A stretch of 64,000 nucleotides of DNA. Source: Pleodorina starrii (taxonomy: Eukaryota > Chlorophyta > Chlorophyceae > Chlamydomonadales > Volvocaceae). Below, piece after piece: positions 13,501-26,200 of this stretch (its first letter is position 1; every line of letters begins with the position of its first letter). The translations under genes and the position numbers were made by a program. The notes under the pieces are model-generated. The model did not search any database. It was not told where the DNA came from and saw only the letters and a list, made by a program, of their open reading frames with translations. The stretch covers positions 5,781,501-5,845,500 of the forward strand of contig BRXU01000005.1 in assembly GCA_030267565.1 (NCBI GenBank), in the 5' to 3' direction.

Positions 13501-16500
13501 CTGGGCGGCTGCTCGGCTGGCGAACTGGGACGTCGTTGATGGCGGGGATGGGGAGTTTTCGTATGTGGGGTAAAAAGAAGATATCGTGGGGATGGAGGCG
13601 CTGCATGTTGTGTCTTGTGTGTCGACGGCCTGGGCGCCGCCGCACGCTTGAGGTTTCCGGCAGCGGCGAGTCTTACGGGCCGGGTCTCCGGGGGTGCAAA
13701 TGAGGGTTTTTCTGGGGATGCACGGAAATGCCGCCGAGCAGGCGCGCAACACGAGCAAAGGACCTGGGCATCCTGACTGCGCGGGCGCCAGCCGTTTAAG
13801 AAGTGGCGGCGACGAACATCTCACGTCTCCCGCGCAGACGCCTGGCCGCAACCACGCCATCGCGCACACACACACACACACTCATGCACACACAGATGGC
13901 CTGACGTGCGCTCCCATGCCACATGCCATCCGTGGCACCTGCGGCGGCGGCCCGTAATCCAAAAGCCTCAAGGGTTCTGGGTTCCCAGTTCCGACACCTA
14001 CGTACCAAACGTCGTGGGCGCAGTCGGCTGGAGGTCAAAGCCCGGCGGATCCGGCCCGGCGGGTGGGTCCGGATGCTTCAGAACGACCGTCGACGGTGGC
14101 CGCGGCGGTGGCGACGGTGCGCCCTGCTGGGTGCCTTGGGCGAGGGGCGGCGGCCGGGGAGACGCAATCGACGCCTGGGATCCCTCGTCCAAGGCGTTTG
14201 TTCCAGCGGGCTGGCCGGCAGAGTTCGGCGGGGCCAGCAGAGGCGGCGGCAGCTGGGATGGTGATGGCGATTTGGTGTTCGGCGGCGGTCGGGGTTTTGG
14301 CGGCGGCCTGGGCAATGGCGGCGGTGGTGGCCGTGTTGACGGCGGCGGCGGTGGTGAGGGAGGCAATTGTGTTGGCGGAGGGGGGCCGCGGGGCCTAGGT
14401 GGTGGTTCCGCGACCGAAGGTGGAGCCGTTGAAGGTGGCGGCGATGAGGGGGGCGGGGGTGATGGCGAGGGACGTGAGGGCTGCAAAGGAGATGGTGGGG
14501 ACGGCTTAGCGGAGGGCGGCGGTAGGGACAGAGGTTCATGTCTTGGAGGCAGGAATGACGGAGGCGGTTTACTCGTTAGCCATGCAGGGGGCGGTGGTGA
14601 CGGTGGCGGTGGTGAAGGCGGCGGCGGCGATGGCGGCAGCGGTGACGACGGCGGTGGGGATGGAGGCAGAGGTGATGGTGGCGGTGGCGACGGGGACCGT
14701 GGAGAGGGTGGCCGGGGTGATGGTAGTGGCGGAGGTGAGGGATTTGGCGGCGATGGCGGCGATGGCGGCGGGGGAGAAGGTGATCTGTAGGAGGGGGGGC
14801 GGGGAGGGGGCCTTGGGGGTGGTGAGTGTTTTTGTGACGGGGCCGATTGCAGATCAGGCGAAGGTGGCTCCTGGCTGGGAGATGCAGGCGAGGGAGTCGC
14901 TGATGACGGGGGTTGAGATGACGTGGACAACAGCGGCAAGGGTGGCTCGGGTGATGGCGGCCAAGGGGATGGCGGCGATGGGGATGGCGGCACGGGAGAG
15001 GGCGGCTGAGCTGAAGGTGGATGTCGGGATGGCGGTTGAAGTGACAGTGCAAAAACTGGTAGTGATGGCTGGGTTGAGGGTGGAGGTGGTGAGGGTGAAG
15101 GTGGCATTCGTGGAGGTGTTGGTGGGGGTCTAGGAGAGCGTGGACGGCGAGGAGTTTTTGAAGGTGGCGATGGGAACGGTGACGGTGGGGATGGCGGCTC
15201 AGGGGACGGGGATGCAGGGTTGGGTGGACGAGGCACCGGGGGGCCTGGTGATGGGGGCTCAGGCGACGGCGGTTGAGGTGACTGCGGCAAAAGTGGTAAC
15301 GGCGGCTGGGGTGATGGCGGTTGGGGTGATGACGGCTGGGGTGATGGTAGCTGGGATGATGGGGGCTGGGGTGATGGCGGCTGGGGTGATGGTGGCTGGG
15401 GTGATGGTGGCTGGGATGATGGGGGCTGGGGTGATGGCGGCTGGGGTGATGGTGGCTGGGGTGATGGTGGCTGGGGTGATGGCGGCTGGGGTGATGGTGG
15501 CTGGGGTGATGGTGGCTGGGGTGATGGGGGCTGGGGTGATGGCGGCTGGGGTGATGGCGGCTGGGGTGATGGGGGCTGGGGTGATGGTGGCTGGGGTGAT
15601 GGTGGCTGGGGTGATGGTGGCTGGGGTGATGGCGGCTGGGGTGATGGCGGCTGGGGTGATGGGGGCTGGGGTGATGGCGGCTGGGGTGATGGCGGCTGGG
15701 GTGATGGCGGCTGGGGTGATGGCGGCTGGGGTGATGGCGGCTGGGGTGATGGCGGCTGGGGTGATGGCGGCTGGGGTGATGGTGGCTGGGGTGATGGCGG
15801 CCGGGGGGATGGCGGCTGGGGTGAGGGTAGAAGTGGTGAGGGTGAAGGTGGCCTTCTTGGGGGCGATGGAGGAGGTCTGGGAGGGCGAGGAGGGGAAGGG
15901 GTCATAAAAGGCGATGGTGGTTTTGGTGAGGGTGGAAGCGGTGGCTCAGGCGGTGGTGGCTGGGGTGAAGGCGGCTCGGGCGAAGACAGCTTAGGGGGTG
16001 GCGGCGCCGGCACCCTAAGAGCAGGAAACAGCAGCTCAAGTGGCGGCGGCAGCGCTTGTCTGGGTAACAACGGCGACTGTGGCTCAGACGACGGCAGCTC
16101 TTCCGCTTGGAGAGGCAGCGAGGGGGGTCGTGACGCCGATTGTTGGTTGCCTGTCGGTGGCGGGGCCTTGGGGGCCATCGCAAAACGGCTGTAGCAAACC
16201 GCTACAGACAGGACGTCTACGGCTTCTGCCGCATATTCCGGTTGAAAGCTTTGGGGCAAAGCTAGCTGGACCGGCGGCGGCGCCGCCGCCACGCTGCCGT
16301 TGAACGGCTGCGGCGGCGGCGGCTGCGGTAGCGACGGCCACGATGACGCCGCTGGCTGCTGCGCGGGGCCCAACATGCTGGTGCCTTCCCACATCTCACG
16401 GCGTGCAAGCAGGGGAGCGGGATGCGGTGATATCCAGTTATCGCTGTTGGAGGGCGGAGTTAGATAGTAGGGCGGGAGGGACGGCGGGCTGGGTAGCGGA

Positions 16501-19500
16501 AAGGATGGCGGGCTGGGTGGCGGGAAGGATGGCACGCTGGGTGGTGGGCTGGGTGGAGGGCTGGGTGGCGGGCTGGGTGGTGGGCTGGGTGGCGGGCTGG
16601 GTGGCGGATTTGGCGGCGGGCTAATTGGGTGGCTGGATGGCGGCCTTAAGAGGATCGGGGGAGCCCTAGTCGGCCGCGGCGACGGGGGTGGCGGCGGTGG
16701 CGGCGGTGGCGGCGTCGGCGTCATGACAAAGGCCACAAGGCAGGTGGTATCCTGGCTGTCAGGGGAGGCGCGGGTGGTGCACAGGTCGCCCAGGGACGAC
16801 TCGCCGCATCGTGTCAGACCGAAAACGCCGCGGGTCAGGGGGTCGGCGTCGGCGGCTGTGCCTGTGGTGCTTGCCGCCGGCACCGCCCGGGCCAGCCGCT
16901 TGCGCAGCTCCACCAGGTCCAGGGTTAGCTCCAGGGAGCCGGAGGCTCCGAAACCTGGCAGGGTGAATAAGAAAAGAGAAAGCACAGCGGGGGGGGGGGG
17001 GTAAGAGTGAGGCAGCGATGGGATTGGAAGGTTGAAAGCAAGGTCCTCACGTGGACAGACGAACTGGTATGTGAGGCGCGAGAGGCACTGACCGAGAACA
17101 CGCGTGCAAATGCATTGCGCATGTCAAGGGCGCGTTGTGCGGGGGCTGGCGGGGCAGGGCAGGGTGGTGGGAAAGGTTGAGTGAGGCCCCGGCCCCGGCC
17201 CCTTGGAAATCCGGGGTCGCCGCCCGCGCCGTTTGTGGAACGTGTGTCACGTGTACGTAGGCACAGCAGGGACCCCCAGTCCGGCAAGTCTTCGCTCCAC
17301 CCAGGCTCCACCTTCCCTTTCTGTAACTCCAGCTCCCCATGGGCACCCGTAAGACGCTCACCGATGAAGCCATCCACGGAAAGTCCCACCGGATAGTACC
17401 CGATGATGGGTCCATCCGGCTGGAACCTCGTCAGGCCCTTGACCAAGAGACCTGGGCTGCCCGGCCGCGCCAGGGCCGCCGGGTCCACCTTGTAGCAGCT
17501 CCCTGCGCGGACAGGATCCAATTGGATAACGAGGGAGCTCAGCTGTCGGCTGCGGCCGCCGGCTGCTGCTGCTGCTGCTGCGGCGGCGGCGGCGGCGGGC
17601 GGCTCTGCGGGCGGGTCGTCTCGCTGCGGGAGAAGCTGGAAGGAGTAGAATCGCCTGCGGGGAGGAAGTAGTGGCGTGCCGTACGTTTGGAGCACCAATA
17701 CTGCCATAGGTCGGTAGGTTGGGCCGGCTTTATGCGCGCCGCGCGCAGGGAGGCTCGGGTTGGGTGTTGGGTGGGAGTAAGAGAAAGCAACGGCGAATAT
17801 GGGCCCATTTTCTGAACGCGGCGTCAGGGCACCGGTGACCCGTTGGGGTCCGTTCCACTGTAAATAGTGGTCCGCTCAAATGCCGTCGTGGAACTGAGCA
17901 GCGCATGCCAAGCACACCCACCGGCGAGTCGAGCGTCTGGAGTCCTTTCTAACAACAACCACCAGCGAGTCCTCTGTATCTTATCTCCGCACGAGGGTCT
18001 GGAGCCCACTGCGACAGCAACGGCAAGCATCACCACCAGCGAGCGCCGCACCTGTTGCCTATTTGGGCATCAGGGCCCCACACCAGGCTGTACGACGACG
18101 ACCCGCAGCCGCAGTCGCCCTCAATCTCAGATCCTGGTAGGCTGCGGGACACGGGATGCGTCACAGCAGGCAGCACGGCACATTAGGTGCCGTCGGAAGT
18201 ACCTGTATGTAGCTATGTACAGGGCCGGAACGCGCGGGCGGTGCCTACGGGGCCCGCGAGCGCCTGCTAGCACCTGCAAGCAGCCAGCTCGCAGGCTTCT
18301 GCGGACATCTGGAGGACAGAAACTGGCGGACAAGCCCACGTTGGGCTCTGCAACCACGCATTGTCAGGCAGCGCTCAACAGGCAGTAGGGTTTTAGGGTT
18401 TTAGGCAGGAGTTGCCCGACCCGACCCGATCGACCCACGGGACCGCGGTGGGCCCCCCTGAGTGCGCCGCGCAAAGGCCGCTCGAAACTGGCTGTATGTT
18501 GTAGCTTGTCGATGCGCTCTTCTCTCCCTCCTTCCTCACTTCCTTTCCCCGTTCCTCCGAGTTTAACTTAGCTTTCCTTACTTATCGGAGACAAACCTTT
18601 CCTCTTGCTTCTCGCAACTGGCTAAACATGCACCCCGCTGTCCGCTGCGGGTCGTCTTTTAACTCCCACAATCAAAACATAAACCTACCGGAATCCACTG
18701 GGGAAGGAGGCACGAAGGCTCGCCACCACCGGAACCGCACCGCCCAGGCCGGCCGAGCTGCCACTCCCACCGGGTGTCCCCGTGCCCGCCGGCGCTAGCG
18801 GCCTCAGCTTGCAGACTGGTGAGCTGGTGGCGTTGGTTAGGAGGCCTGCAAGTCCGCGCCCATTGCATGCGTGGAGGGCACGCACGTTTTGGGAGGCACC
18901 CTTCAGGAAAGGTGGCGGGCGCTTGAGATTTTGTGCCCTATGCTCGAGACGTGCGCAACTCCCGCTTAGGTGCACCGAATGTCTCCTTCCCGTTGATTGT
19001 GCGAAGCTGCCTCCGAACCTGACACCTTGTAACCGTCTAGCTGACTGCCTTGGCGCCCGCCGCTCCGAATACTCCAGGGAGCCCCGACCCCAGCGCCACC
19101 CACCCACCAAGCTCGCCCCATAAGCGCCAGATGCGGCCTGGCCCACAGTGCCGGCCTTAATATTAGAACCCGCCCGCCTCTGACGGCGAGTGGCCATTAC
19201 AACGCGCTCATGACCTTCGGCCTCCAGCCCTAGATATGAACGCTCCTGCCCACCCAGCCTTTCGGCAACCGCAGGCCCGCGTTCGCCGTCAGGGACGGTG
19301 AGCGAACACGTTCTGCATCGTTCGAAGTCCGCGCAGGTGCAGCGCCCAAAGCGGCCACAGCGATTGGCCCAACCTACCGTCCGAGAGGCCGTCCGTCGCC
19401 GCATCCATGGCCGTACCGGCTACCTCCGCTCCCATTCCAGCTGCAGGTGACGGCGACGTGGGCGGAAAGGGAGAGAGCAGCTGTGCGGTGACTCCAGGGT

Positions 19501-19900
19501 GGGACCAGTTAACGCTGGCCAGGAGCAACGCCGGCAGCCAAAGGAGGAGCAGGCTCGAGAGGAACGGCAGGCGCGGCAGGGGACGCAGCCTCGCGGTTAC
19601 CGCTGCCCCGCCTTTCTTGCATCCACAGCCCGGCTGTCGCCCATGAAGCTGTCGATATTCAATTGGCAAGTTGGCTGATTTAGGGGGCGGCACGGGTAGT
19701 GCCCGGATTGGACTTAAGCCGTTGCAGCCTGCGGATTCGACTGCAGCATCGCTGCGTCGGGCCCGAACGAGGGCGCAGGTCTTTCCCACACCGCCCAGAG
19801 CTCCCGCATAGTATCCTCGGACAGTTGATGTCTCCGTAGAGTATAATGTTCCTGCCTCTGCGCTGTTCTCCGCAGTCCTAATTCGCAGCGTGTGCTCCAT
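10600..19900 (-). CDS. PH1: pherophorin-like extracellular matrix protein with (PPSPQ)n spacer
   Basis: Minus-strand exons, 5' to 3': 19900-19417, 18845-18689, 18141-18052, 17654-17362, 16954-14006, 13322-13163, 12606-12532, 11846-11742, 11266-11202, 10820-10600 (stop TAG). Phases agree throughout, giving about 1532 residues. Exon 1 codes a hydrophobic segment ([12 protein letters not shown], near 19516-19578), read as signal peptide or anchor. Exons 2-4 and the start of exon 5 form the N-terminal domain ([44 protein letters not shown]). Exon 4 also holds about 12 Ala in a row. Exon 5 is Pro-rich, with about 34 SPQPP units. Exons 6-10 form the C-terminal domain ([68 protein letters not shown]). 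Probably secreted and hydroxyproline-glycosylated in the matrix. The ATG is uncertain: about 105 residues precede the hydrophobic segment, so an upstream first exon is possible. Confidence 0.75.
13868..13893. repeat. CA microsatellite in PH1 intron 5
   Basis: A run of CA dinucleotides followed by TCATGCACACACAG lies between exon 5 (low end 14006) and exon 6 (high end 13322). It has no coding role. Confidence 0.7.
15300..15815. repeat. 15-bp coding tandem repeat (SPQPP units) in PH1 exon 5
   Basis: On the plus strand the unit is GGTGATGGCGGCTGG with third-position changes, about 34 copies almost without interruption; four units fit exactly in 60 bp. The minus strand codes a long SPQPP repeat, an arabinogalactan/extensin-like hydroxyproline motif. 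Nearly all differences between units are synonymous. Confidence 0.9.
18386..18405. repeat. Short TTTTAGGG telomere-like repeat in PH1 intron
   Basis: TAGGGTTTTAGGGTTTTAGG sits between PH1 exons 2 and 3. It is the same motif as 550-602 but on the opposite strand. Confidence 0.75.
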
Positions 19901-22900
19901 CGACCGCCTCCACGGGCGAAGCGTGCTTGCACTTTGCAATGCGTAATTACTCAGAAGCCAAGGAAGTTTACGCCGGCGGTGTACGTGCCTTTACAGAAAA
20001 TCCAGCAAGCACTATGCCCACCGCGAAGTTGAGGGCTACGACAGTAGCATTTAATGCAAACACTCGTTGCGTCGGAAACAAATTGCTGCAATCCCATTTA
20101 TAAGCTCGTGCGGCATACGCATGCCGCTCTGAGGTAAGTGCTTGGGTGTGCGAACAAGTACGGAGCCTGTAAAGCGCCGTTGTACTACTCGGCGTGATCA
20201 TTCTTCATTCAGCATAAAAACAAATGATTGTAACATAAAAGTCTCTGAAAAAATTGAAGTTCCTTGCTATGCTCGTAAAACTGTATTTGGCAAACCGGTA
20301 TGGAAACTGTATGCCGCTTGAATATGATCGAGCAGCCTAATTGCGCTATATCTTGCCTTCGGGGAATATCGCGGGTAGAATGCGCGTTCGAATGTTCAAG
20401 GTGGGCGTGCGTCCTTATTAACCCGTCGACCTACAGTTTTCTCGGGCTGTTTAGTGCAATGAATATGTAGGATGTTAACCCATGATTCATTGATAAGCAA
20501 TAAGTCTCTATGAAATGGAGCGGCTGCGAGTTCTGCGATAACTGTCAGAACACCACCGGGCATGTGTCAGGCACTGTCAGACGCCTGATTTTCGCCCAGA
20601 TTATCCTACTCGACCCCTACCCACAATGTTGTTGCTGAAACGTAGGGAATAACTCCGATATTCATCATTTGCGACCTTCTTGCCAGTTTTTGCCATCGTG
20701 AGTACGTGCCTTTCCCAGCTGAATGGCACTGCCTAAAATAATCACCCTGGATTTATTTTAGTTGAACCACATCTAAACCTTAAAAACACTGCCTGTTTGC
20801 TTCATGTACTGTGTAATTCGTATATACTTATACTTGACAAATTGTAACCGAGGAACACTCGACACCGTACCTAGAAGTTCGTTATTTTCGTTAGCACAGT
20901 CTTTTGGCCTTTCCCCTTTTGGCGCCGTGACGAAAGCCTGTCGTTGCAAGACGGAGATTTAGGTCTTGCAGGAAAGTTGTGAGGTCTATCCAGAGCAAAA
21001 GGTGGTGCGAGGTGGATCTCACGCAATAAGCTCCGGGTGGGGTACATGCAAGCGGGTTGGGAGGCCCTTGCTTGCTGGCCCTTAATAACAGACCTGCAAA
21101 GCCCTGATCTTGCAGAAACAAGCAGCGGGAACAACGCGTCGGGCGCCGGCACCCTTCCGCCCGTGCACGCGATGCAACGTAAGTTACACCTGTCCAGCCA
21201 TGACAACCGCCGTAGCTTAACCTAAACCTCAACCCAAACCACCAGCGCCATTGCGGTGTATCAGCCACGACACCGTCTTGCTTACAGCACGATTAGGTGC
21301 ACCGCGCCCTGCGGTTCCAAATAGATTACCACATACCAATAGCACGAAAATGCCTATGCCCAACATGTGGTACTCATGTGGTACTGCCGCACTGAAGCAG
21401 GCCGCGCCGTAAGACACAGTATCACCGCCAAAAGCGTGGCTGCTTTGCAAACGCTTCAACCGCCAGCCTCGCCAATCAAGCACCAGTACCCTCGCCAACT
21501 ACGAACTACCCCTTCTTTATGCCCACTCCATGCTAACACTCACCTCGACACCGTTGGCTTGTTGATTGCCAGGTTCTGGCGCGGCGTCGAACTAACCATA
21601 CCAACCTGCACCCCTTCTGAAGCAACGCGCCATGTAATGAATGACGCCAACACGTGGGTGGCGACCTACGGACGCAGTCTGCCTGGCTTCAATTCTACGG
21701 CCATATGAGATTCCTGCCAGCCAGACTTCGCCCCGGCCTGTGCTTTACACAGAAAAGCACGCATGGAGCCAGCACCTCAAGCCGGACTACTGCAGTTTTA
21801 CCGCCACACAAAAGATCCCTGATGCGGGCTAGCACAGGGCTAGCATGATGATGCATGGATCCGTTAGGCCTTGTGCGCGTGCGTGCACGGGCTCCCGCGC
21901 ATGCCGTACGGCATGGTACATCCAATTATCACGGGTTCGCGGGTACATAGTGCGATCGCACTATGTAGCTGCTATCCAGCTCCTCTGTAAGTGATTAATA
22001 TTCGCGGGTTCGCACGCGCATGCAGGTAGCACGCAGACACATGCAACCAACCCCCCCCCCCCATGTACCGTAAGAGCATCTGGAACGGACCCTCCTGGAT
22101 GCCCGCGCTTCCTCCAACGGAAGCTCATGGTGGCCCTCTGGCTCCGAAACCCTTCCGACCCTCTGAATCCCACTGAAGCAACACCGGCAACAACTGATAC
22201 AATAATTGCGACAGGATCGCTTGGCCTTGCACCTCTGTCCGCGAATGCCCTGATTGACGCCTCAGCAGCCCCCGGCTGTGAGAACACGAGTCCTGAAGGC
22301 ATCTATCTGTTTCTTAGAAGGCAGGCTGGCTTCAAACCAGCTCCCTTGGCGAGCAGACCTCCTTTGTTTGTGCCCCGAGTCCCTCGCAGCTCGCGGCGCA
22401 CAACAATCCTCAAGCCCACGCAACGGCAACGGCAACGGCAACGGACCGGCAACGCCAAAACCTGCGGTTCTACCTACCGGTAGCTCATAACAACAAAAGT
22501 TGTAAGCCATACGTCTGTGCCCCAACCCGCCAAACCCCATATAAAGAAAAAACTGACGCGCCAAGGAGGCGCCGAGGCGCCATGAAGATTGCGCGAAGCA
22601 CCCGCTGCGTATACGCAGCAGTGCCTCCATCCCCTGCGCTCCTCGTTCCCAAATTTCTATAGCCCCAAACGGCTCTCCCAACACAACACTGTCCAGCCCC
22701 GGTCCAGCAATTGAGGCAAAGCATGTCTAACGATCCTCATATAACTGTTACGCAGGAGAACAGAACAGAGGGCAACTAGAGCACATACTTGGGAGATTGT
22801 GGCCCCGTCATGCATGACGTCACGGGCGGTTGCACCAGGCTAAAACCAGCGCCTGAAATCACAGTATCTGATATTGCGGGGCAGGCTGCGTCAGCCAAGC

Positions 22901-23276
22901 TGACCACATCGTCCCATCTAGGAGTGCAGCGCAATGCACGCACGCACGGTTTTACCTCAAGGGATGCACGTCAGTCGTCCGGACGCCTGCGCCTGATGCT
23001 CCTCGATCGGCGCAGCGCATGCCGGCAGCAGACTGTCCGCACATTGCACGACACAATATTAAAGCGCTGTACGACAGACATTCCTTCCTTACTTCAATAC
23101 GAAAAGCTGGCGGGTGGCCTATTTTAGGCTCACGTCACGTGGCGAGCACGGCCGTCGCAGGCCCTCCCTGATTCACGCGACAAGCCAGGGACCAAGGCAT
23201 GACACTCAGCGGCCGCCAGTCGAACTCGCCCTGCGGCGGCGGCGGCGGCGGCGCAAGTGGCCCCGCAGATACCTGT
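19901..23276. other. Spacer between PH1 and PH2
   Basis: This holds the presumed PH1 promoter and PH2 3' UTR. 19.95-20.9 kb is clearly AT-richer than its surroundings. No open frame shows a recognisable family. The frames over 21961-22483, open on both strands, look slightly protein-like but I could not assign them. No tRNA, TATA-like element or transposon end could be supported. Confidence 0.4.
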
Positions 23277-26200
23277 CTACAGGCCCTGGGCCCTGCAGTT
23301 GGTGACAAACCGGTGGCCTGGCGTGTCCACAAAGGAGAAGAGGCAGTTGCCCTCCGCCGCACGCTTGCAGACGTTGCGGAAGGAGCCCAAAGGAGCGCAC
23401 TTGGAGATCAGATACATGCCGTTGGAGTAGTCGCCCTTGAGGCCGTAAATGAACAGCTCGATGTGATTACGGTCGTATGCAACACCTGCGGCACGTGTTG
23501 GACGGGCAAGCGAACAAACACAGGAACGCAAGGATAACGACGTCAGCGCAGCGAAGGATCAGCGGAGGGACAGGACGCCTCCCCAGTAATGCACGCAGTA
23601 CCGCCCGCAGTACCGCCCACAGTACCGCACACGGTACCGCACACAGCACCGCACACAGCACCGCACACAGCACCGCACGGTCCAGCGCAATGAGATCTGC
23701 GGCAAACATATTAGCACTGCGCATTTGAATTGGTTGACAGGGCATGGCGTAAACAGTCCAAATATCCTTAACCCGGGGGTCATTACAGTACTGGTTTTAG
23801 AGGACCCAGCATCAGAAACCACCCGAACGCAGAAAACGTGCACAACGGGTTGCGGCCGGCGGGCCCTGCACGCGCCGACTGCAGCACGGCCACCCGCTCA
23901 ACGTACTCACCGACGCGGGCCGAGAGCCAGGACGCAGGCGGGGCGGGGTCCGAGTCTTTCCAGAACTTGACACCTCTGCGCACAGGCAAGGCGAGGTGGC
24001 GGGGAGCAGCCAGGAGGGGCGGGTCAAGAACGGGGTTGACTGACCCAGCCAGGTTGTATGAGCGGGAATGCAACTGTACAAGTGCGGGAGTCCATAGGTG
24101 CCGACTGACGGGGCCGCGGGGGCTTTATCCACGTATAGGTCGGAGCCCGTAAACGGGGGTTATCCGTAGCCCTTAAACGGGGAGGCGGAGGTACGTATCT
24201 TCCCGCCAAGGAGCCGTCAGGACACGTGATCCAGATGGTCCCAGAGCGCCGCGCCGCTTCGGCTAGGTTCATCGCTTGGAAGGCCCAGTGAGTTACGCAA
24301 TGCAGCCCCGTATCTTGCCGGGCGCTTCCGCTACTATCAAGGACGCACCGCAATGGAGTGGCAAAGAGGTGCTGAGGGATGCGCGTTGTGCGGTTGTGTG
24401 ATAAACTGCCGCCTTGCCCCCGAACCGGCTCCGCGTCGTCCCGCCTCACCTCCAGTTGTTTCCGTTGTCGACCGTAGGCAAGGTCCCGTCAAAGCACTGC
24501 GCCGCCGCAATGCCGTACCGGAACGCGATCTTGTTGAGCACCGACTTGATCGTACTGTACGGCAACGTCAGGGTGGAGTGCAGTACAGTGCAGTACGGAC
24601 CAGGACAGTCGGCTAGCAGGTGCCGGGGTCACGTAGTTTAGGGCGGCTGGCTGCTTCTATCTCTTCATGAGCAGCGTCAAGGAGCCCGCTGGAACCCGCT
24701 GCAGTCGCGACTCGTGAGGGCCGACGCCGGAAATCCTACGCTGGACGTAGGCTGTGTGCGCCGCCTGGGGCCCATACAACGGCACCCCGGCGGCCCAACG
24801 GCAACCCTGTGACGGCCGTCGGCGGCCGTACCCAGCGGGAGCAGGACCAGTGTTTACCGCATCCACGGGGGCTCTGGAGCCGGCGTGGAAGCCGCGGAGC
24901 AGATAAGAGGCGGCGGAAAGGAATTCGCGCATCTGGATCGGTGTATATATGCTCCAGTGCCACGGTGAGCGCCTGGAGAAGGCTACAAGACCCGTCTGCA
25001 GAACACGCGACAGGGAGCCGCGCGCCCAAACCCACCTGCAAACGGGTGTTCCGTCGACCAGGAGGCTGGAGTCGCAGGCCTTGGGATACAGGCGGAAGGT
25101 GTAGAAGGTGCTGCGGGTGCGGATAGGTGGGGTACGTAGGTGCGTTGCATTGTTGTAGACGTTGCCAGGATCGACCAACTGCCACGATCGGGGTGGCGAA
25201 CCGACCGGACGGGTGGCGCAACGCCTCAAGCCCACATGCAGACGACCCATGGGTCGGCCCCAGGCAACCTCGCTCGCTGCGCTGCCCTTCATGGCAACCA
25301 ACGAGCGCACTCTTGTGAAAATCCTGAGGACACTAGAAGGAATAGTCCCTCCCAAGTTGCTGAAATTTTCTTTCTCCTAGGAGCGTGCTGTCCGCCACCG
25401 CTGCATGCGGCCCCTCACATGCAAGGCGCACCCACCCAGCATGTACCTGTTCCTGTACGTCATCTCCGGACCGAAACGAATGCCGTACGGCGAGGCATCG
25501 CAGCCGCACACGCTCGACTTGAAGTCGCCGTACGGGAATTGCTCGCCATCCGAGAACACATTGCCCCTCGACAGCCGGCAACTGACCGCCTCATTGCCGC
25601 CTGCAGTGGTCCGGATCGGATTCGAACGGATCGGATTCGAACGGATCGGATTCGAACGGATCGGACCGGATCAGGTCGGGCGGGGTCAGATTAGAACGGA
25701 TTGAATAAGAACGGACCTGCGGATGCCGATGTACAGATCGGGAGGGTGTATACGAGCGCGTTCCTGCGTTTGCTGTATACTGCAGGGGTATAACTGTAAG
25801 ACGTTCTACTTGCATTGGTACAGGCGCACCCCAGCCGCTGGTAGGGGACTTAGGGTGCGGTCCGGGCAACACGCGCTGCTGCATGTCAAGCCAACGTGTG
25901 TGTACGGCAGCGCATCGCGGCCCAATGGAGGTCCTGCTTGCGGTCCCACGTACCGGGGTTCATGGCTGGACTGCTTAATGCGGGCGACAGGAGGGGCGGT
26001 GGCAGGCGGGGCATGCCCGGTGGTAGAGGCGCGGTGGGCTGTGGCGGTGGCGGTAGCAGAAGTGCAGGTGACGCCGGCGGCGGCGGCGGCGGCGGCAGCG
26101 TCTCCGGCGGCGGCGACTGCAGTGTAGGAAAATCTGGAGACATAGTGAGGTGAGTTGCGGGTGCCGTGGGCGGCAGCTGGGAGCGGGGAGGCTTCGAGGC

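Noticed and set aside
22127..22483. Plus-strand frame with mildly protein-like sequence in the PH1-PH2 spacer
   Set aside because: No recognisable family, splice support or start context, and the opposite strand is open too; kept only as a note in the spacer entry.
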